Shown here piece after piece: positions 1-12,234 of a DNA stretch of 64,000 nucleotides; positions within the stretch are counted from its first letter, which is position 1; each line of letters starts with the position of its first letter. Below the pieces are notes generated by a model. That model saw nothing but the letters and a program-made list of their open reading frames with translations, ran no database searches and was not told where the DNA came from. Position numbers and translations under genes: made by a program. The stretch is from Glandiceps talaboti (taxonomy: Eukaryota > Hemichordata > Enteropneusta > Spengelidae): contig NC_135552.1 in assembly GCF_964340395.1 (NCBI RefSeq), positions 23,405,181-23,469,180 on the forward strand. The letters run 5' to 3'.

Positions 1-1059
1 ATACTGTCTCTAGGTAGCGTTTAGTAAACACTGCAGTTTAATAGATAATATTGGCAAGGAAAGAGTCCTAAAACTCCCAATGGACATCAAGAGGATAAAT
101 ATTGAAGAACCCCTTCAATAATATGTTCAACTATATGTTACTGACATATCCCGTTTTCATCACTGTCACCTTAGCTAAATTGCAATTTCAGAAAGCATTC
201 ACATCTATTAAAAAGTATCTAGACGTGACACTTCCCTTCACAAGACATCAATATTGGTTTTTAAAGCGCACCCATTGTGTTTACACACACGGGATTATCT
301 GACCTTCTCACCCACACGTATTGTATAGCAAGAAGTGACATATTCACAGCGTCCCGGTGCTACTACGTTATTAGCAATTCTTTGCCTACGTTTCGGAATG
401 TGTTAATTTTAGATGAATGAGTACTTTCCATTGGGACTGCACAACAGTGCTATTTTCCATACATTTCGCTGGCTAATTTGCGAATGTATAAGCAGTAAAG
501 TGTGACGCGTTGTACTTGTCTGATCATTGGGGACAAACTTTGATTACTCTTTAAGAAGAAAAGTCTCGTTCGTTGAAGCATTTGAATTCAAGTTGTCATT
601 CAGAGATACAACAAGGTCCTTCTGAGAGACTATTGGCAGCATGAAATACAGAACTTTAGCATTTTAGATATGACTTTGATTAGTCTTGATTGTTTTTTTA
701 TAAGTATACTCCATCTACATTAGTAGATACACGCCTTTCTGACATTTTAATTCAATATTTTATCTAATCCGTGTATTCTGGGGAGAGTTCTCGAAGTCAA
801 GAAATTTATGATGACTGTTAATTCTACGGTGAGTGATAACACGTTATAACGAGTATTATTCGTTCTCCATGACAAGCTTATTGCAACCACTTAAAGGGAC
901 ACAAAGTGAGTTTATACGTTTTGGGATGTATTTTTTGCTGCATATTTAAAATTCATTCTACTGACTAAATCATACGTAACCATCACTTTTTATTGACTGA
1001 ACTCAAACCTGGTATTAAGATAAAACTGACCAAAGATCCGATGACGTAATTTATGATAC
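1..1059. other. Upstream non-coding DNA
   Basis: AT-rich unique-looking sequence. The one Met-initiated frame here (102-302, 66 codons) has no recognisable domain and is within chance length. I saw nothing else. Confidence 0.5.
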
Positions 1060-1335
1060 GTATTAAAACATGTCGAGTAAATCCTACTATGCAACAAACT
1101 GTTCTAATACTGCTAGAAGATAAATTTTACTAATATTGCTACATTTTATCGTCTGCGTCGACAAAATAAAGTGCAACTGATAATCATTGTAAGGGTGCAG
1201 ATTACCGAAAGATAGCTCACACAAAGAAAAATGTGTTGTCGCGCCAAATGATGAAATTGACGATGAAATGTAGCAGAGTTGGTAAGATATTTTGTTGAGT
1301 CAGACGATGTTTTGTTTCCAGTTAACTTGATGCCA
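1060..1335. mobile_element. Inverted-repeat (MITE-like) element, copy A, left end degenerate
   Basis: The left module ATTGCTACATTTTATCGTCT lies near 1136. An inverted partner (GAAATGTAGC near 1265) is followed by TGGTAAGATATTTTGTTGAG and CAGACGATGTTTTG. The right terminus GTTAACTTGATGCC is at 1321-1334. The middle (about 1195-1225) has a GGTGCAGATTACCGAAAG core that recurs weakly in other copies. The family assignment rests on four copies in this window; the transposon superfamily is unknown. Confidence 0.6.
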
Positions 1336-2638
1336 CTGTAACCTGTATCTTTATAGATGGCAAGTCTAACCCCAGTCTAATAACACTTGACGTAGTAAGT
1401 ATATGACACGCAAGGCTATTTTTCTTCAATCTTTATCCAGATTGCAACTGTTGACGTCATACATGCGAGAAACCTACTGTAGCTGAGGCTTTTCGCAAAC
1501 AACCGAGCCGTCCGAAAGTCCCCGGATGTCAGTTATGTCGACGTCATTGCAGCTATTGTTCAGGGATAAAGAGGTAAAATTGTATACTGACATATGTTTT
1601 TACTGTAAATGTAATTGTAAACATCATATTTTATGCATTCAATATTTTCCTAAATCCATGACTCTACGGGTAGAGAAAGGGTGAGAGAGGTAACACTCAA
1701 TGCTTAACAATGTATTTGTTATTACCAATTGTGGCAGTTACTTTGTAGAATATTTGCGACATAAATACTACCATCAGAAATTTTTATCTTCTGTTCATAA
1801 AATGCGAAATGTCGTAAAAACGATGAATTCGAACAAGGTAAATATAAATATACAAAAGAGAATTTTTTTATTGAGTTAAAATGGGAACATTTGCTTCAGG
1901 AGTGATCACAAACCATATTGTATTGAGTTTAGAATGCAAACATCGTCCGTCCATCCGTAGGTTAATTATTGCGTGTGTATATTTTTTTAGGGTCGAATAG
2001 TGTATACTTTACATGCTTTTCTTACGTACTCAAAAGCATCTGTTTCAGTAAGAAAACATACGAAACCCGCTGTTTTATTCAACAGCTCACCACTGTCTCT
2101 TTTTTGACAGGTTAGAATAGATGCTGACTACGTTGATAGGATCACTAAATCTTACCTTGCAGTCATAAGAACGGACTACCAACGGCATCGTTTTACTTAC
2201 GTCGTTTACTGATGACGTTAAAGGTGCAGATAACGAAACCCTATTTTAACATAACTGAGACCATTTGTGATGAAATAAGGGAAATTCTCAAAAATTGAAG
2301 ACTTTGGTTACGGTGTTTGTTTAGTTTCACTGGCACGCCAAGTATAACAGATAACGCTACAACGTGTACATAATATATCGTGTGCGAGATTTCGAACAGC
2401 CAACTATAAACGTTACTGTATGTACGTAACATTCGATTGTGATTTTGGAGACTTATCGATCACGAACAGATGACGGAAGCATCAGGAGATTACTTGAAAA
2501 GAGAATTAATATCCAAAAGAAGAAAAAAATGCACTACGAAGAATCAGCCTCTTTAAAATTGATTTCGTCACATTGACTTTCATTTAGACGCTGTCGGTCA
2601 TAAATCGGAGGATTTTCCAATTTTTCTTCTGTTATCAG
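1336..2638. promoter_or_regulatory. Proximal upstream region of the receptor gene
   Basis: AT-rich sequence that should hold the promoter and any 5'-UTR exon. I cannot point to a convincing TATA box or initiator. A possible fragment of the inverted-repeat family (TAAAGGTGCAGATAACGAAA) lies near 2218-2240. Confidence 0.3.
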
Positions 2639-2733
2639 CACCACCAACGGCCAAAACTGTGAAGTGGATGTGTACCCTGACTTCATAGACAGACAGCAAG
2701 TGCTCGGCACGTCAGTTTAGAGCAGATGAGAAC
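2639..2733 (+). promoter_or_regulatory. Probable 5' leader with possible upstream splice acceptor and a 6-codon uORF
   Basis: A pyrimidine tract followed by TTATCAG ends at 2638 and looks like a splice acceptor, so the leader may begin at 2639 after a 5'-UTR intron; the matching upstream exon was not identified. Within the leader, ATG 2668 opens a short reading frame (MCTLTS) that stops at TAG 2686-2688, 45 nt before the receptor ATG and in the same frame. If transcribed, this uORF could dampen translation. The transcription start is not visible, so all of this is inferred from sequence signals. Confidence 0.4.
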
Positions 2734-3204
2734 ATGGCATTGGTGAATAATACACACAATGCAGAAAACTTAGCCTATCAAGTACACGGCAATATTCCAG
2801 ACGGGTCGCCACACAACTTTTCTTCGGACTTAAAGACAACTTCTCTTTTGGAAATTGTGAATGGTTTTTACCGAAATATTACCGTTGCCGTGAATGGTAC
2901 GGAGGTCAATACAACAAACACTACTGCATATCTGCCTACGAGACACCCGTTGTTTGTGGAAACATGGTTACCGCCGCTCATATTTTCTCTTATATTCCTC
3001 ATTGGAGTTACTGGAAACTTTTTGGTTATTTTCGTGATTTTGAAACATAAACGGATGCGGACAACAACCAATTTCTACATCCTTAGCTTGGCGATATCGG
3101 ATTTTTCCTTCCTGGTGTGCTGTGTACCGTTCACTGCAACAATCTACACTACCCAGTGGTACTTTGGCAGTTTTATGTGTAAATTCAGTTTGTACCTTAT
3201 AAAT
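2734..3204 (+). CDS. KISS1R-like: Coding exon 1: N-terminus, TM1, TM2, start of TM3 (residues 1-157)
   Basis: ATG 2734 is the first in-frame Met after an in-frame TAG at 2686-2688, and it has a good context (A at -3, G at +4). Residues 1-77 form a hydrophilic extracellular N-terminus with no signal peptide, as is usual for this class. It carries N-X-S/T sequons at N5, N28, N48, N54, N59 and N62. TM1 is about 79-104 with GN at 94-95. ICL1 is a basic KHKRMRT stretch. TM2 is about 114-136 with the conserved Asp at D123. ECL1 has the WxFG motif (W142-G145), followed by C149, which should pair with C229. The exon ends after the AAT codon for N157, in phase 0, at a strong donor (AAT/GTAAGT, GT at 3205). 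Reading on past the donor meets a stop within three codons, so splicing is required. Confidence 0.95.
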
Positions 3205-4499
3205 GTAAGTCCTTGATTTATCAGTCTCATATTTTTCCCACAAACATTTTTTTCATGTCAGAATATCATGTTCTGTTTCGACAAGCGTCTATCCATACTT
3301 AGACCGTATTACAGGACCATAAAGTCCCAATTACCACACAACCGATTAATTCAAACAGACATCATGAGCACATAAAACATTTATTTTTTACATCCGAGGC
3401 CTTATCTTTTTACATTAAACTGTGTATCTAGTGTACCGTCCGTTGTTTTCAAATGTATGAATTAAACGCATATAAGATATACTAATATTTTAATTCCAAC
3501 ATGCAATAAATTATTTTATTTATAATGTGGTTTGTTTAATACCAAGAATAATATATACATAAAACTCACCCATTGTAACACTGCTGGTAGGTACTGTTCC
3601 GAACACCTGATGCACCTAGGCCATTAATCATACACTCGGATCGAGCAATACGTTTTAGGAGTTTGACGTCGCGGTATTTTTAGTTTGATTGATAAAACTA
3701 AGAGTAAATGAAAAATATAAAATTGATAAAAAGTAACACGACTCTTTTTTTCGAAGGAGCTTATCATCAAACAAATAAATCTTATCCAACGTCTTACACG
3801 TTTTTAAAAAAAAAAAAGTTTTGCCCTTGGTATACTCTCACCTTAAACAGGTTTCCATAGTAACGCTTTCCTCTGCCTTTCGAGTGACGAATGCACAGAA
3901 ATAATTGACTATAATCTTGCAACTGTAAAACCTGAGAAAAATTACAACCGCGCTCTCAAAAATGGTTGAAAGTTAGGGTTTTATGGCTCATCCAATCGAG
4001 AGTAATTATCCCTCGGGAAAGACACGTTCTCTTAAAACATCGGTGTGACGAACATATCCCATTACACAAGTAGGTGGAGAAGTAACGCTTTGAGTTGAAG
4101 TGTCACAAATATTTGCATCTTAACACTATTTTGTGTGTAATTGCACATTTGACAAGTTCGTGAACTCGAATGTGACTTTGCTATCCAAGTTGTAGGTAAG
4201 GCAGTGCAGAAAACGTACTGCAGATACATTTGCTAGTGGAATAAATATCAATTCCTATTTTGTTATATTAAAATAACCGATGTAACCATAACAACTTGTG
4301 TCTATTATTTCTATGGTCTACTGAACGTCAAACATTGACAGCAAAATGTAATTTATAGCATAACAGCAATATTCCATGCAATAGCTTTGTGTCGCTTTAA
4401 TTATAATCAACCTATTCTGTAATACAAAGTGTATGTCTTGTGTGGTTAATTTTGAAGAAAAAATAGATACTTACACTTCAACATCTTCCCTGTTGCTAG
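3205..4499 (+). other. Intron 1 (1295 bp, phase 0)
   Basis: It is bounded by GTAAGT at 3205 and TTGCTAG at 4499. It is AT-rich with several A and T runs. I saw no coding segment, RNA gene or obvious repeat in it. Confidence 0.9.
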
Positions 4500-4635
4500 G
4501 TAACTGTACAAGCGACATGCATCACTTTGACAGCGATGATGGTTGATCGTTACTACGCTATAGCGTATCCATTGAAATCTCTACAGAGTCGAACGCCTAA
4601 GGTAGCCTTAATGGTCAGCTCTGGAGTCTGGGTCG
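4500..4635 (+). CDS. KISS1R-like: Coding exon 2: TM3, DRY motif, ICL2, first half of TM4 (residues 158-202)
   Basis: This 136-nt exon is too short to show as a Met-initiated ORF. It was found by translating between the acceptor CTGTTGCTAG (AG at 4498-4499) and the donor GGTAAGTC (GT at 4636). It enters in phase 0 and leaves in phase 1. It encodes VTVQATCITLTAMMVDRYYA (residues 158-177), then an ICL2 with SLQSRTPKVAL and the TM4 start with W201. The DRY at 173-175 is the G-protein activation switch. The VQATC, TLTAM, VDR and RTP pieces are the most KISS1R-like part of the protein. One oddity is Met at 171, where relatives usually have Ser (TAMSVDR). Confidence 0.95.
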
Positions 4636-5192
4636 GTAAGTCATTTGAGATCGTTTGCATTGTATGTGGGAAGATTTAGAATTGATCGTTAAGGTTTGGA
4701 CTGATTTGTGTTAACCATTATAGAGCTCTACATTCTCCAGTACATCAGCTTTATTATGGAAGCGTATACACAGTACACAATCGTATACACATTCATTACC
4801 AGTTGAAACGAAAACTAGTATTCGATTCGTAACGGTTACACTTGATTACGCCATGTTGGGTTATCATTTACTCTGAGTAATTAGCCACATTTCTTTTCCG
4901 AATATCTTTTTACATTTCCAGTTCAGTGAAATGTTGACAATGGCTTTCATACAATTCTTTAGAGCACGACCTTCGCTTGGTTGCATCACTTTCAATAACG
5001 TGTCTCTCTACCTCGGTACTTTATTTGTAGCTTTCATCTGACATACCTTGAAAATAAATAAAGGCTTTAACGAACCAGAGTCGTTAACCACGCTCCAGGT
5101 AGACAGACGTCGACTTTGATTGGCATGTATTCTCTGTTCAAAAATGCTTTAATTAGGCCAGGTTTTTTTCACGCAGGTACTTGCGTAACTAA

Positions 5193-5226
5193 ATTAGCAT
5201 GATTAACTAAAATTAACCATGCTAAT
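5193..5226. repeat. Short hairpin (14-bp stem, one mismatch)
   Basis: ATTAGCATGATTAA is followed by a six-base loop and TTAACCATGCTAAT, its inverted copy with one mismatch. It lies within intron 2. No function is apparent. Confidence 0.6.
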
Positions 5227-5830
5227 ATTCTTGACAGACTGTTATAGCGAAATATACACGTGTGAAGATAGTTACAACATATTCAAGCTGAGGAAACATG
5301 CCAGTTGTTAAACCGTGTATCTGTCCGTATGGGTTTGTGCAGTCGTTATAGTAGTCGTAACAATATGTAACGATAGCTGTCCATATGGTTTGTATCGCGT
5401 TTCTATATGACAGCTTTCGAATAGTCCAGCAGCTAATTTTCAAATAAGGCCTACAAATCGGAGCAAAGTGATCATTGAAACACAAAGACATTTTGTAGAT
5501 GTAATCAAAAGATTGTAAAATATTCTATATCTAACCGATGGTTCTACCAGCAATGGACTCCGAATGATATATAATTGGGAGTGCCTAGCTAATGGTTATG
5601 AACTATGAAGTAACGGGAGACCTTTAGATTGTACCCACGATCCCCATGTTGGAATAATCAAGTCAAAAGACTTATGGTTTGCTCGGATTTAGTCTTTTGT
5701 GAGTGTTTATTTGGAACCGAAGTGATAAAATTGATGGTAAAATAAATTCACTGCTGCAAAAACTAACAGACATAGTTGTTCGTCACTATAGCAGTACTCA
5801 AGCTGCAACGGTTGAAACAGTTACACTGAA

Positions 5831-6093
5831 CGTCAGTTAACTTGAAACAGACCCCCCCCCCCGCCTAGCTCGACAACAGTGTAACAACTAGCATTGTTAC
5901 ATTTTATGGTCTGCCAGATTCAATAACATTTTCAGTACAGTTGTTACATTTTCAATTCCTTTTAAGGGTGGGATCAACTAAATCCAACTCGCGCAAAGGA
6001 AATGTAGCATTATGGTAAGAATGTTGTTATTGCAGACGATGACAAGTAGCGATTGACAAGTCTGATGACGTTCTGTTTCAGTATAACTGGCAT
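5831..6093. mobile_element. Inverted-repeat (MITE-like) element, copy B
   Basis: The left terminus GTCAGTTAACTTGAAACAGA (5832-) is mirrored by the right terminus TCTGTTTCAGTATAACTGGC (ending 6091). Inside are ATTGTTACATTTTATGGTCT on the left and AAAGGAAATGTAGCAT on the right, which are inverted relative to each other. A poly-C run lies at 5851-5862. No ORF is present, so it is non-autonomous. Confidence 0.7.
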
Positions 6094-8459
6094 CTATTGT
6101 ATGTAAAACTGATTGGTTAATAGCAGCTAAGGTATCAGCAACTTTGGTGGTACCGCCGGTATTGATTTAGAACAAGTTATCAAGTCTTTGCTTACAGATC
6201 GGCTTCTGTAGAATATCAAATTTGTTAAATCACTCATAAGTGCGTGATATTTTTTCATTTGTAACCCAATACTTAAAGTACACTGAGTAACCCTCACGTA
6301 GCGGTATATATTGCGTGTGATAGATTTTTCATTGAAAACACTTGTCCTTGGACCACCACGTCCACCCATGTATGTAGGGTTAAACACACTCGCTAATATT
6401 TAGCAGCATGGTTTAGTTTATCTACATGTTCTATCAGTTCTACCATAAACTGAACTATCAAACCAAGTGAACATTTAATCACACATGCCCAGTCGTGTTA
6501 CATTAAACCTTGAAGAATGTTTGACTTTTGACCTTGTTATCTCAAATATTTAGTTTGCATACGACTGTCCTAACCAGAATTACCTACAAACTGTGGTCAT
6601 CATAATTCAATTTCCGTTCGAAAGTGGACGTGTTGAAAACAGATCTGTGTAGATGAGACTGTCAGAAACCTTTTAAGGATGATTTTAAAATTTAAAAACC
6701 CTGTTGTTTTATGTTTGGCGATGTGCGTCTCGAAATTTCACTTTTTTTTACAGACGACATTGTAGTGAAGCACGATAATGGCGCCTTATTACCTCAGGTG
6801 AGAACAAGTGAAACTACAACAGACATACAAATGAAGCGCCAAGACGTGGGTTCAGTAAATGTCGCTTAAAAATCCCGTTGCTTCTCGTTATTTAAGAAAA
6901 TACACATGGTAAAATTGGCACAAAACACCTTTTCCCTGGGTTAAAAAGTATTTTCTATACATTTATAAGAGCTCCAGATAAGTAGTTTTACCTGTACAGA
7001 TCGTTTAGTGGTCGCGCTCCATGTATCACTCTAAATAATACAATGCAATTTATATCTGTATTAATTTGTTGAAACGTAGACAATTTGCGCTTCGAGGTCT
7101 GGCGTTGCAATCTCTTAAAACTTAATTTCTGTTTGACACTTAGCATTTGAAATTTGTGAACTTCAAATGCAAAGAATACGACAAACGAGCTTTTTGCCGC
7201 CGGGTATTGTTCGATTTAAATCCTAAAGAACTAACATAGCACCTCGAACTGCTACGTGTGTTAAACGGACACGTACGTATTTTCAGTGTGAGCAGTGTAC
7301 TGTGAATTTTACCTCGATGGATATCATCATTAGTACTCATTTTCACCGCTTCATATATAATTTTTCGAAAAATCAACTTTTCTAGGGTGTTCTAAAAAAC
7401 TCAAGTCATGCTTGAACGAACATTCCTGATCAAACCCCGTCTGTTATTCACACTTAATGATGCTGAAAGTGTGTTGACCGGTATAGTTATTTCTTATCAT
7501 GATAAACTGAGTTTCAGGACACATGTCGAAAAGCGAGGATTTTTTTCCATCATAATATTGTTAATAGTCATTATATCCCCATTGGCTGTCTTCTTTTTGT
7601 TGACTCCATTTGCATAATGACTACTCTTACCGTTTAAAGAAAAGTCCATTCAGCCTTAATTCTGCCTTTCGTACATTTGTATTGATTACTGCCAACAAGT
7701 TATGATTCATGATGATGAAATTGCACCTCAGTAACTTACACAACTTTAAAATGTTTTAAAGAAGTTCTGCTGCACTTAACAGGAGTTCAGCCAACTCTGT
7801 AGATTCCTGCAAAGGTTTACGGGAAAACCTCTGACGATTATAGCGTCTCCCCGATGTCTTCGTTTTGACACGCTTTGTATTTGTCAAAACAAGGAGATAT
7901 ATGAGAGTAGTATGAAAGACAAAGACGGTGAACATGATATTTGCACAAGACAAGACTTAATCTTTCAAGATGTTTTTTAGATATGGAGTATGATGACATG
8001 TACACATGTCAGTCATCAGGTTGCACTCTTAATACTGTTTTTAATCAAAAACTAAGAATGATTTTTATATGGTCTGACGTTTCAGGCAGTCGTTTAACCT
8101 TTTTGCTACTTTCACACTTTCCCACCATTATCAATTGCCAACATTATAAGAATATTTTGACAGTTCAGTACAAAGCTATTTCGTTTTTTGACGAGAGGTT
8201 TATGGATTATCGATATCAATTTATGTTTAGTCAAAAGTCAGATCTAACAGTGACTAGATATTTTCTACAGTAACTGGATATGAAATGTAAGTCACCATTA
8301 AATTATGGCTGCACACCTTAAAACGATTGATGAAAGCTTCAACTTTCTAGATGAAAGGAGAAGGGTGAAGTAATCACCCGAACTCTTTCTAGCTAACTGT
8401 TATTTGATAATGTATATTTGGAATGTGCCATAGCTAATGTATTTGATATCTACAGTGAA
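6094..8459. other. Intron 2 interior, no feature seen
   Basis: AT-rich sequence with short anonymous open frames up to 110 codons (7941-8273, +). None has a recognisable domain or splice context. Confidence 0.5.
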
Positions 8460-8901
8460 TTCCATGTCGCTTGAAACATTGTTTGGCTCGACAACAATCT
8501 CAGTACCATGACCTGATTGCTACACTTCATTGTCTGGCTCTGCAAAAGTCTTATTAACATACATTTTATTAACATTGCCACATTCCATTATTGTCTGGCT
8601 TGACACAAATCTTTCCCAAATTGTTACTTTTTATCGACACAAATCTTACCAACATCATTGCTACATTTCATCTTACTAACATTTTTACATGTTATGGCTG
8701 GCTCTCAAAATGTCTTTAATGAGATTGCTACATTTTCTCTTTTTTGTGTGAAATACCATTCTCTTGGCAGACCGTCGCCTAAACATTTACATTGTATCAA
8801 TTTACAAATATTATGGTAATTCACCCGAAGGAAATGCAGTGATCATTTTGACGTTAGTAAGATTTTCGTCGAACCAGACGATACAATTGATGTGATGCCA
8901 T
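8460..8901. mobile_element. Inverted-repeat (MITE-like) element, copy C, with amplified left-arm module
   Basis: The left end TTCCATGTCGCTTGAAACAT plus GTTTGGCTCGACAACAATCT is inverted at the right end as TAAGATTTTCGTCGAACCAG followed by ATGTGATGCCAT. Between them a degenerate 40-60 bp module (TTGCTACATTT... GTCTGGCTCGACA... ATCTTACTAACA) repeats about five or six times in the left part (8515-8730). Only one inverted module lies near the right end (GGAAATGCAGTGATC). Confidence 0.65.
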
Positions 8902-9276
8902 CATAACTTTTTGTCAAGCTAAAAGACGCTTACTTTATTGTATTTACTCTCTCTGTTATGAATAATCCCACTAGCAACAACGCATACGGTATAAAGGGTC
9001 TGTTTATTGGGGGCTAAGATTTATCAGTGACGTATACGTACGTTGTGGTGATTTTAATATATGCTGATATGCACACTGAAGAGACATTATGGTCCAATTA
9101 ATCACCAGCACGAAGTCTTTTCTTCCATGCACGCAATACATGCGTATGAGCTGTTTATCCGCCAGATTAAGCCAGGGGTCTAATTTTGAAACCGTCTAGG
9201 GGAAGACTGATGTGAAAATCGAAGAAACTGTTGATTCTCCAACAGATTAAATGTCCAGCAATTGTTAATACCTCAA

Positions 9277-9714
9277 TTAAAAACCTAGGAGTACAGTTGC
9301 ACCCTGATTAATTATGTTAGATGGCGTTTGGGTGAATACAACACTGCGGCAGATGTTGATGGCGGTTGTATAGCGAATGACCTGGAGCGGTAATAACAGT
9401 TCACAAAGTCGTAAAGTTGTAGATGAATGGGGAATCCGGAGAGAATATGTCTGACTATATGGCCTACATTGGCAAACCATAAATTGTGAGGTCACTTGCA
9501 ACCAGACAAGCACAATTTTGATTGAATGTGTATCGAAAATGATACTTTTCTGAAGCAGTGTGACATTTGCGCGATATTTATCTAACCTCCCCGTCAGTAC
9601 TATAATTTGATACTTAAACCAAAACCGAAATTGAATCAAAATGTCAAATGTTAATTTTTTTCTAAGTAATACAACTAGTATAATCATAATTAAACAAAAA
9701 TCACTTTTTAGCAA
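9277..9714 (-). other. Open frame of 145 codons, probably chance
   Basis: This is the longest non-repeat open frame outside the receptor. It translates to a hydrophobic, Ile/Leu-rich sequence with no motif I recognise and no splice-site or polyA context. In AT-rich DNA of this length one such frame is expected by chance. It is recorded so it is not mistaken for a gene. Confidence 0.15.
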
Positions 9715-12092
9715 ATTGCTGCGTTGTTTGTTCTTTAGTAAAGTCCGGGTCTCTGTATCAACTTCACTGTTATGCTAAAGATAACACACGACAAATTCGG
9801 AATCACAGAATAACCTACAACGTGTGTAGTTTACATTGGCACATTCCAAATTTATATCTTCGCTAAGCACTATTGAATATATGCTAATAAATAATAATCT
9901 GGTGATAAGATTAAAAACCTTGGAATAAGTATTCTTTGTATGTTTGTTAATCATATTCTAATTACCGTAATACCTGTTATAATGGAATAGTTCACACGAC
10001 ATCTGTTGCATATATGCTGTTTTATTTACGTGTCTACGATCCGTTGAATAGGGAATTTAATTGGATATAGCCCAGTTCGCGTATTTGAAAAGTTATCAAT
10101 CGGTCTTTTGAGAGTGTACACGTTCAATATTATTTTTAGGTAGTACGTATATCATATTTTACGATTTAGAATTTGGCAGTGTTTAATCCAAGCTCTAAAC
10201 GAGACAGATTAATGAAGACCTAGGGATGGACTGATTCTGATGTATAATCTATCCATTCATACATTTCGATGAATTGTGGGTAAGTAGCATGAGTTCTAAA
10301 CCCAGTATGTCATACAGTGAAATCCTTTAGATCTATACTGTCCAGCGGGGTATATCACACATATCGCTATTAAAAATGGATGGAAATGTGCATCATTCAC
10401 AATGCAGAATACCACCAACCCCTCTAGATCGTTTTGTTTTGTTCCCAGCAATGAATAAGGGTCATCATGTCTACAATAATACATAGGTAATTCATAATTG
10501 AATTCTGTACTACTGAAGCCCCACCACAAATTACACTCTAACAAGTGCATTTTCGTTGCCGGCAAGTCCTACGAGTATATTCCAACTTTTAGCTTCCATG
10601 ACCTTTCACCTCACCCTCGGGTAGATCACGATGTCGAGTACCAAGCAAACAAATTTTACGCATGGCAAGAGTAAAATGCATTCTTTATCTTTACCAATAA
10701 TGATCTTTCTACCCCGGGGATTGGAATTACCTATTCCGTTCAGCAGGAAATGAATTACATACTATCCTAACTTTTTCACCAAAAGTAAAAAAAGTTTCAT
10801 TGCTCAGCAAGCGGAAGCTTTTATGTTATAGTGTAGAGTTGACTTGGGGTGTTTTTCGACCTATATCTCAATGCAATCACGATAGCATTCATAGTCTATA
10901 CCAGCAAGGGACGATTATGAATTGCGAAGTTTTCAAAATTTCAGCTATCGGCTACATACATGTGAGTATGAAACAAATCTTTACAGTAGGCAACATTGCT
11001 CTTTCTACGTATACCGTAAAGGAATAGTAAGCATTTAGTAAACATAAAATATATATTCAACATCAATGTTTTCATGTTTTTGAGTACCACTACATTACAT
11101 ATTTATTACATACGACGTTTAAAAGTTGATGAAAGACACCGATAATGTATAGAATCATTGATTGCAAAAGGGGAAGGGGTTATTTCATGACATCAACAAA
11201 TTGAGACGAGATAGTTGACCTAAACTTTTTAAAGGTATACACATATTTCAAAACTTATTCTTGGGAAAATAGTCACTCTATTTGTAGCTCTTAGTGTATG
11301 TGAACGGGAACACAAATGTACCAGTTCTAAATCATCTTCATGGACCAGTCGAACTGAAAAGACAAATGTAACATAAGTTGCTCTATGACATAACCCAGGG
11401 GCATATAGGGATTACGTATTGATCGAAAATCCAAAATATCAAAGTTCTAACACGGGATTCACATGTGTATATGAAGCTTTCTAATCATCTGTTTTGCAAT
11501 TGTATACATGCCTTTGATGTTTCTATACCAAATAATCTTGCTTCTTATCAATCACCTGAGCTTCAGTTCAGGGGTTATAAGGGGCACTTACCAGGCAAAA
11601 TTACTGATTGGAATCAGAAACTCTAAGTATGTGTGTTTGTGAATGCCAGAGGAAAGTTGTCGACCAGTTCATTTATTTTCTGTCAATCAACCGATCGCAG
11701 TGACTAATACATCAGCCCAGCGTGAATCGGCCAGATCCTGTATAAATGTTAAAATAATCGAATTGTGCGACGAGCACTCCTCTAATAGCGGAATGTATAA
11801 TAGTTTTGCTGTATTCACAAAACCTTTGGATGGAATGAAGCTTATCAGAGACGTACTTACAATCTGAGAGAGTCCTTTATGATCCCGGCAATCAATTACC
11901 TGTCTCAACCTGAAAGTACTGGATGGAAGTACAATTCTCCAATTTGACTGAGCTGGTTTAGGTTATTCTCAATACAAAAGAAGTTAAAAATATTTTTATA
12001 TAGTTGCCTGTAATTATAACAAGCTTAAAACATATTTATTTCCCTTGTATTGTAAGTAATGAAGGTTGCAAGGTTAAGCTGTTATTTTCTCA

Positions 12093-12234
12093 TCAATGAA
12101 TGAATGAATGAATGAATGAATGAATGAATGAATGAATGAATGAATGAATGAATGAATGGATGGATGGATGGATGGATGAATGAATGAATGAATGAATGAA
12201 TGAATGAATGAATTAATTAATTAATTAATTAATT
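12093..12234. repeat. Compound tetranucleotide array (TGAA)n (TGGA)n (TGAA)n (TTAA)n
   Basis: About 140 bp of near-perfect 4-bp repeats change motif in blocks by single-base substitutions, ending in (TTAA)n. Confidence 0.95.

Noticed and set aside
2734-3216. Exon 1 as an intact 160-residue protein
   Set aside because: The last three codons and stop come from reading through the GTAAGT donor. The homology continues in exon 2.
9277-9714. 145-codon minus-strand ORF as a gene
   Set aside because: The length is about what chance gives once in AT-rich DNA of this size. It has no domain, splice or polyA context.
10296-10565. 89-codon minus-strand ORF with a varied, protein-like composition
   Set aside because: No motif, no neighbouring exon signals, and within chance length.
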